Below the pieces are notes generated by a model that was not told where the DNA came from, did not search any database, and saw only the letters and a program-made list of their open reading frames with translations. Both the position numbers and the translations under genes were made by a program. Shown piece after piece: positions 12,913 through 14,482 of a stretch of DNA of 14,482 nt. Position 1 is the stretch's first letter, and each line of letters starts with the position of its first letter. The DNA lies in contig NZ_DDOV01000011.1 in NCBI RefSeq assembly GCF_002341865.1, forward strand, positions 22,002 through 36,483, read 5' to 3'. The stretch is from Clostridium sp. UBA2485. GTDB taxonomy: Bacteria; Bacillota; Clostridia; Clostridiales; Clostridiaceae.

Positions 12913-12984
12913 AACTTACTCCTAACTTAAGCATCTTCAAAAAAATAACTAGTCAGTATACTAGTCTATTTTATTTCAAGTGTC

Positions 12985-13533
12985 TTATTTTAATCTTAAT
13001 GGTAATCCACAGGTTACAAAATAAACTTCATCAGAAAGCTTTGCTATAAATTGATTGGTAAAACCTGCTATATCTCTATAAATTCTGCTCAATTTATATT
13101 CAGGCACTAATCCACTTCCCACCTCATTAGTAACCATAACTAAAACCTTATTTTTTTCTTTAGCCATTAAAATAAGCTTTTCAAATTCTTTTTTAATATT
13201 GTCTTGTATTCTATCTACTTCTTCCATGGCTATGTTATCAAAATCTAATTCTTTATCAAATAACAAATTAGTTACCATTATTGTTACACAATCTAATAAT
13301 ATATTTGGTTCTTCTATATTTTCTATAGCTTTATGTAAATCTCTATATCCCTCATAAGTTCTCCACTTTTGATTTCGTCCTTTTTTGTGTTTGCCTATTC
13401 TATTTTTCATTTCATTATCTGTTACTATGGCTGTAGCTATATATAATACATCATCTCTCTCATCAAAAATATTTTCTGCATAATTACTTTTACCACTTCT
13501 ACTGCCTCCTGTAACTAATATTACTCTACTCAT
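12985..13533 (-). CDS. cobU: Adenosylcobinamide kinase / GTP:cobinamide-phosphate guanylyltransferase
   Basis: A 182-residue bifunctional cytoplasmic enzyme: it phosphorylates adenosylcobinamide and then transfers GMP from GTP, giving adenosylcobinamide-GDP for CobS. The P-loop GGSRSGKS lies at 9-16. RIGKHKKGR at 45-53 contains His49, which aligns with the guanylylated His46 of Salmonella CobU (RIQHHKDGR). WRTYE 57-61, a LLDCVT strand at about 79-84, VTNEVGSG and the terminal GLPLRLK are also typical. I use ATG 13533: AAGGTG (13540-13545) is 6 nt upstream and contains the alternative GTG at 13542, which would only add MYQ. The gap from cobC is 19 bp, so the two are co-transcribed. Confidence 0.97.
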   Translation of the reverse strand: MSRVILVTGGSRSGKSNYAENIFDERDDVLYIATAIVTDNEMKNRIGKHKKGRNQKWRTYEGYRDLHKAIENIEEPNILLDCVTIMVTNLLFDKELDFDNIAMEEVDRIQDNIKKEFEKLILMAKEKNKVLVMVTNEVGSGLVPEYKLSRIYRDIAGFTNQFIAKLSDEVYFVTCGLPLRLK

Positions 13534-13552
13534 TTGATACACCTTACTTTCC

Positions 13553-14167
13553 TTACAAAAATTTATTATGAATTATTCCATCTAAAAATAAATTTTCATA
13601 TTCATATTTTATAATTGAAATATCTCCATTTCTTGAAGAAAACTTCCAAAATAAATCCATATTTTCATTCATAATATAAGAGTATATAGCCCTTATTACG
13701 CCACTATGAGTTACAACTAATACATTATCACAGGTTAAGTTTAATATATCTTTTAAAAAGTCAGACGCTCTATTGTATAGTTCTATATAGCTCTCTCCAC
13801 TAGGTGGTACAAAGCCCTTCCAATCTTTTTCCCATATATCACATTCTTTAGGATAAAACTTTAAAAGTTCTTCATAACTTTTCCCTTCAAACTCTCCAAA
13901 GTTAGTTTCATTTATTCTTTTGTCTATAACTATTTTATTATTTTTTTCTAACTTTTTAAATCTTTCACTTAGTATTATCTTAGAAGTCTCATAGGTTCTT
14001 TTTTTGTTACTTAAATAAACCATGTCTAAGTCAATTTTCTTAAAAAAAGCACTTAATTTCTTTGATTCAATTATTCCTTTTTCCGTTAACCCTTCATCTA
14101 TTGTACCATAAAATACTTTGTTTTTATTTTGAATAGTTTCACCATGTCTCACTAAATATATGTTCAT
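13553..14167 (-). CDS. cobC: Histidine phosphatase, probable alpha-ribazole phosphatase
   Basis: A 204-residue phosphoglycerate-mutase-like histidine phosphatase. The catalytic LVRHGET at 5-11 carries phosphohistidine His8. Arg57 in the KKRTYET segment, Glu87 in NETNFGEFEG and His154 in VTHSGVIR complete the usual active-site set. The family is broad. The specific role, removing phosphate from alpha-ribazole-5'-phosphate or from adenosylcobalamin-5'-phosphate, is inferred from the cobU and cobS genes that follow. ATG 14167 is preceded by AGGGGTG about 5 nt upstream. It is first in the operon. No cobalamin riboswitch hallmark is visible in the roughly 75-nt predicted leader, so B12 control is not apparent here. 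Confidence 0.9.
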   Translation of the reverse strand: MNIYLVRHGETIQNKNKVFYGTIDEGLTEKGIIESKKLSAFFKKIDLDMVYLSNKKRTYETSKIILSERFKKLEKNNKIVIDKRINETNFGEFEGKSYEELLKFYPKECDIWEKDWKGFVPPSGESYIELYNRASDFLKDILNLTCDNVLVVTHSGVIRAIYSYIMNENMDLFWKFSSRNGDISIIKYEYENLFLDGIIHNKFL

Positions 14168-14282
14168 ATCTACACCCCTACATGTATTTATATATAGATA
14201 TACCAGCTCTAAAATTAATATATATGTGAAAATAATTGGTATTTCTTAGTATTATAATTGAAACTATTGAATTCATAATTCG
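14168..14282 (-). promoter_or_regulatory. Leader and weak promoter candidate of the cob operon
   Basis: On the minus strand a consensus TATAAT (plus 14251-14256) lies 84 bp before the cobC start. The -35 position holds only a poor match (ATTATG at 17-nt spacing). Transcription could also enter from beyond the repeat at the window edge. No riboswitch or attenuator is evident. Confidence 0.33.
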
Positions 14283-14482
14283 CAGTTCACAATTCACAAT
14301 TGTGGAAATTTCTCAGCAAAAGCTGAGAAATTTAAAATTATTTATTTTTGAAGTGATACAATCACTTATGCAATTGAAAATTGACTATTAACAATGGAGA
14401 ATTGTTGAAACTTCCCTTTTACAAGAGAAGTCTTCAATTAATTTCTTTTTAAAGTGACACGGTCACTTTTATTAAAAAATCT
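14283..14482. repeat. Hairpin-rich dispersed repeat, continues past the window end
   Basis: A string of hairpins related to the element at 11571-11800. It contains: a CAATTCACAATTGTGG lead-in (14289-14304), AAATTTCTCAGC/GCTGAGAAATTT with an AAAA loop (about 14306-14333), AAGTGAT/ATCACTT (14351-14367), an AATTGACTATTAACAATGGA segment (about 14379-14398) matching the left end of the other element, ACTTC/GAAGT (about 14410-14431), and AAAGTGAC/GTCACTTT (14451-14469). Non-coding. Its far end is outside the window. Confidence 0.6.

Noticed and set aside
14283..14482. Series of short hairpins as a CRISPR array
   Set aside because: The repeats are not identical, spacing is irregular and there are no unique spacers of uniform length or cas genes.

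Overview
The window is very AT-rich DNA, with long A/T intergenic stretches, strong AGGAGG-type ribosome binding sites, several TTG/GTG start candidates and gene content typical of the Firmicutes. The best guess is a spore-forming Clostridium (sensu stricto) chromosome. This rests on base composition, gene families (a YheI/YheH-type ABC pair, two DegV proteins, PadR, a DUF4397 protein) and dispersed hairpin repeats. No rRNA, tRNA, CRISPR array, prophage or intact transposase is visible.

Layout. (1) 1-1712: two divergent metal-ion transporters, an MntP-like Mn efflux protein (-) and a CorA-like Mg/divalent channel (+). Their promoters appear to share the same -35 DNA. (2) 1713-4260: accessory region. 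It holds a small unrecognised membrane ORF (-), a DUF4397 protein (+) with a Met-every-third-residue N-terminus and a sigma-K-like promoter, and an uncharacterised gene (-) broken by an in-frame TGA. (3) 4260-9521, all (-): degV1-padR, two genes 4 bp apart, then a terminator, then a heterodimeric ABC multidrug-exporter pair (yheI-yheH, related to BmrC/BmrD) with translationally coupled genes. (4) 9558-11314: a second degV paralogue (-), about 69% identical to the first. Each degV promoter sits inside the same long palindrome, which is the most coherent regulatory signal in the window. The space between them holds a small frame-disrupted ORF, terminators and a possible small RNA. (5) 11315-14482: a cobalamin nucleotide-loop operon cobC-cobU-cobS (-), followed by a DUF1450-type cysteine protein whose frame is broken at a run of six G. 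The operon is flanked on both sides by related hairpin-rich dispersed repeats.

How the genes fit together. The PadR regulator is co-encoded with degV1, and the shared palindrome suggests that one regulator, most simply this PadR, controls both fatty-acid-binding DegV proteins. The yheI-yheH pair shows the asymmetric ATPase sites of heterodimeric exporters and lies directly downstream of padR, but behind a terminator and with a different inverted repeat upstream. CobU, CobS and CobC perform consecutive or converging steps of lower-ligand attachment in B12 synthesis. Several genes (3331-3951, 9670-9824, 11931-12150) look inactivated by single small changes, so either the accessory part is decaying or the source sequence contains errors.

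Start codons were revised where ribosome binding sites demanded it: mntP 595, corA 745, yheI 8041, degV1 TTG 9512, degV2 TTG 11095, cobU 13533. No complete new defence or mobile system was found. The most worthwhile leads are the twin degV palindromes, the sigma-K/Met-repeat DUF4397 gene, the shared-block promoters with candidate small RNAs, and the frame-disrupted DUF1450 gene in the cob operon.
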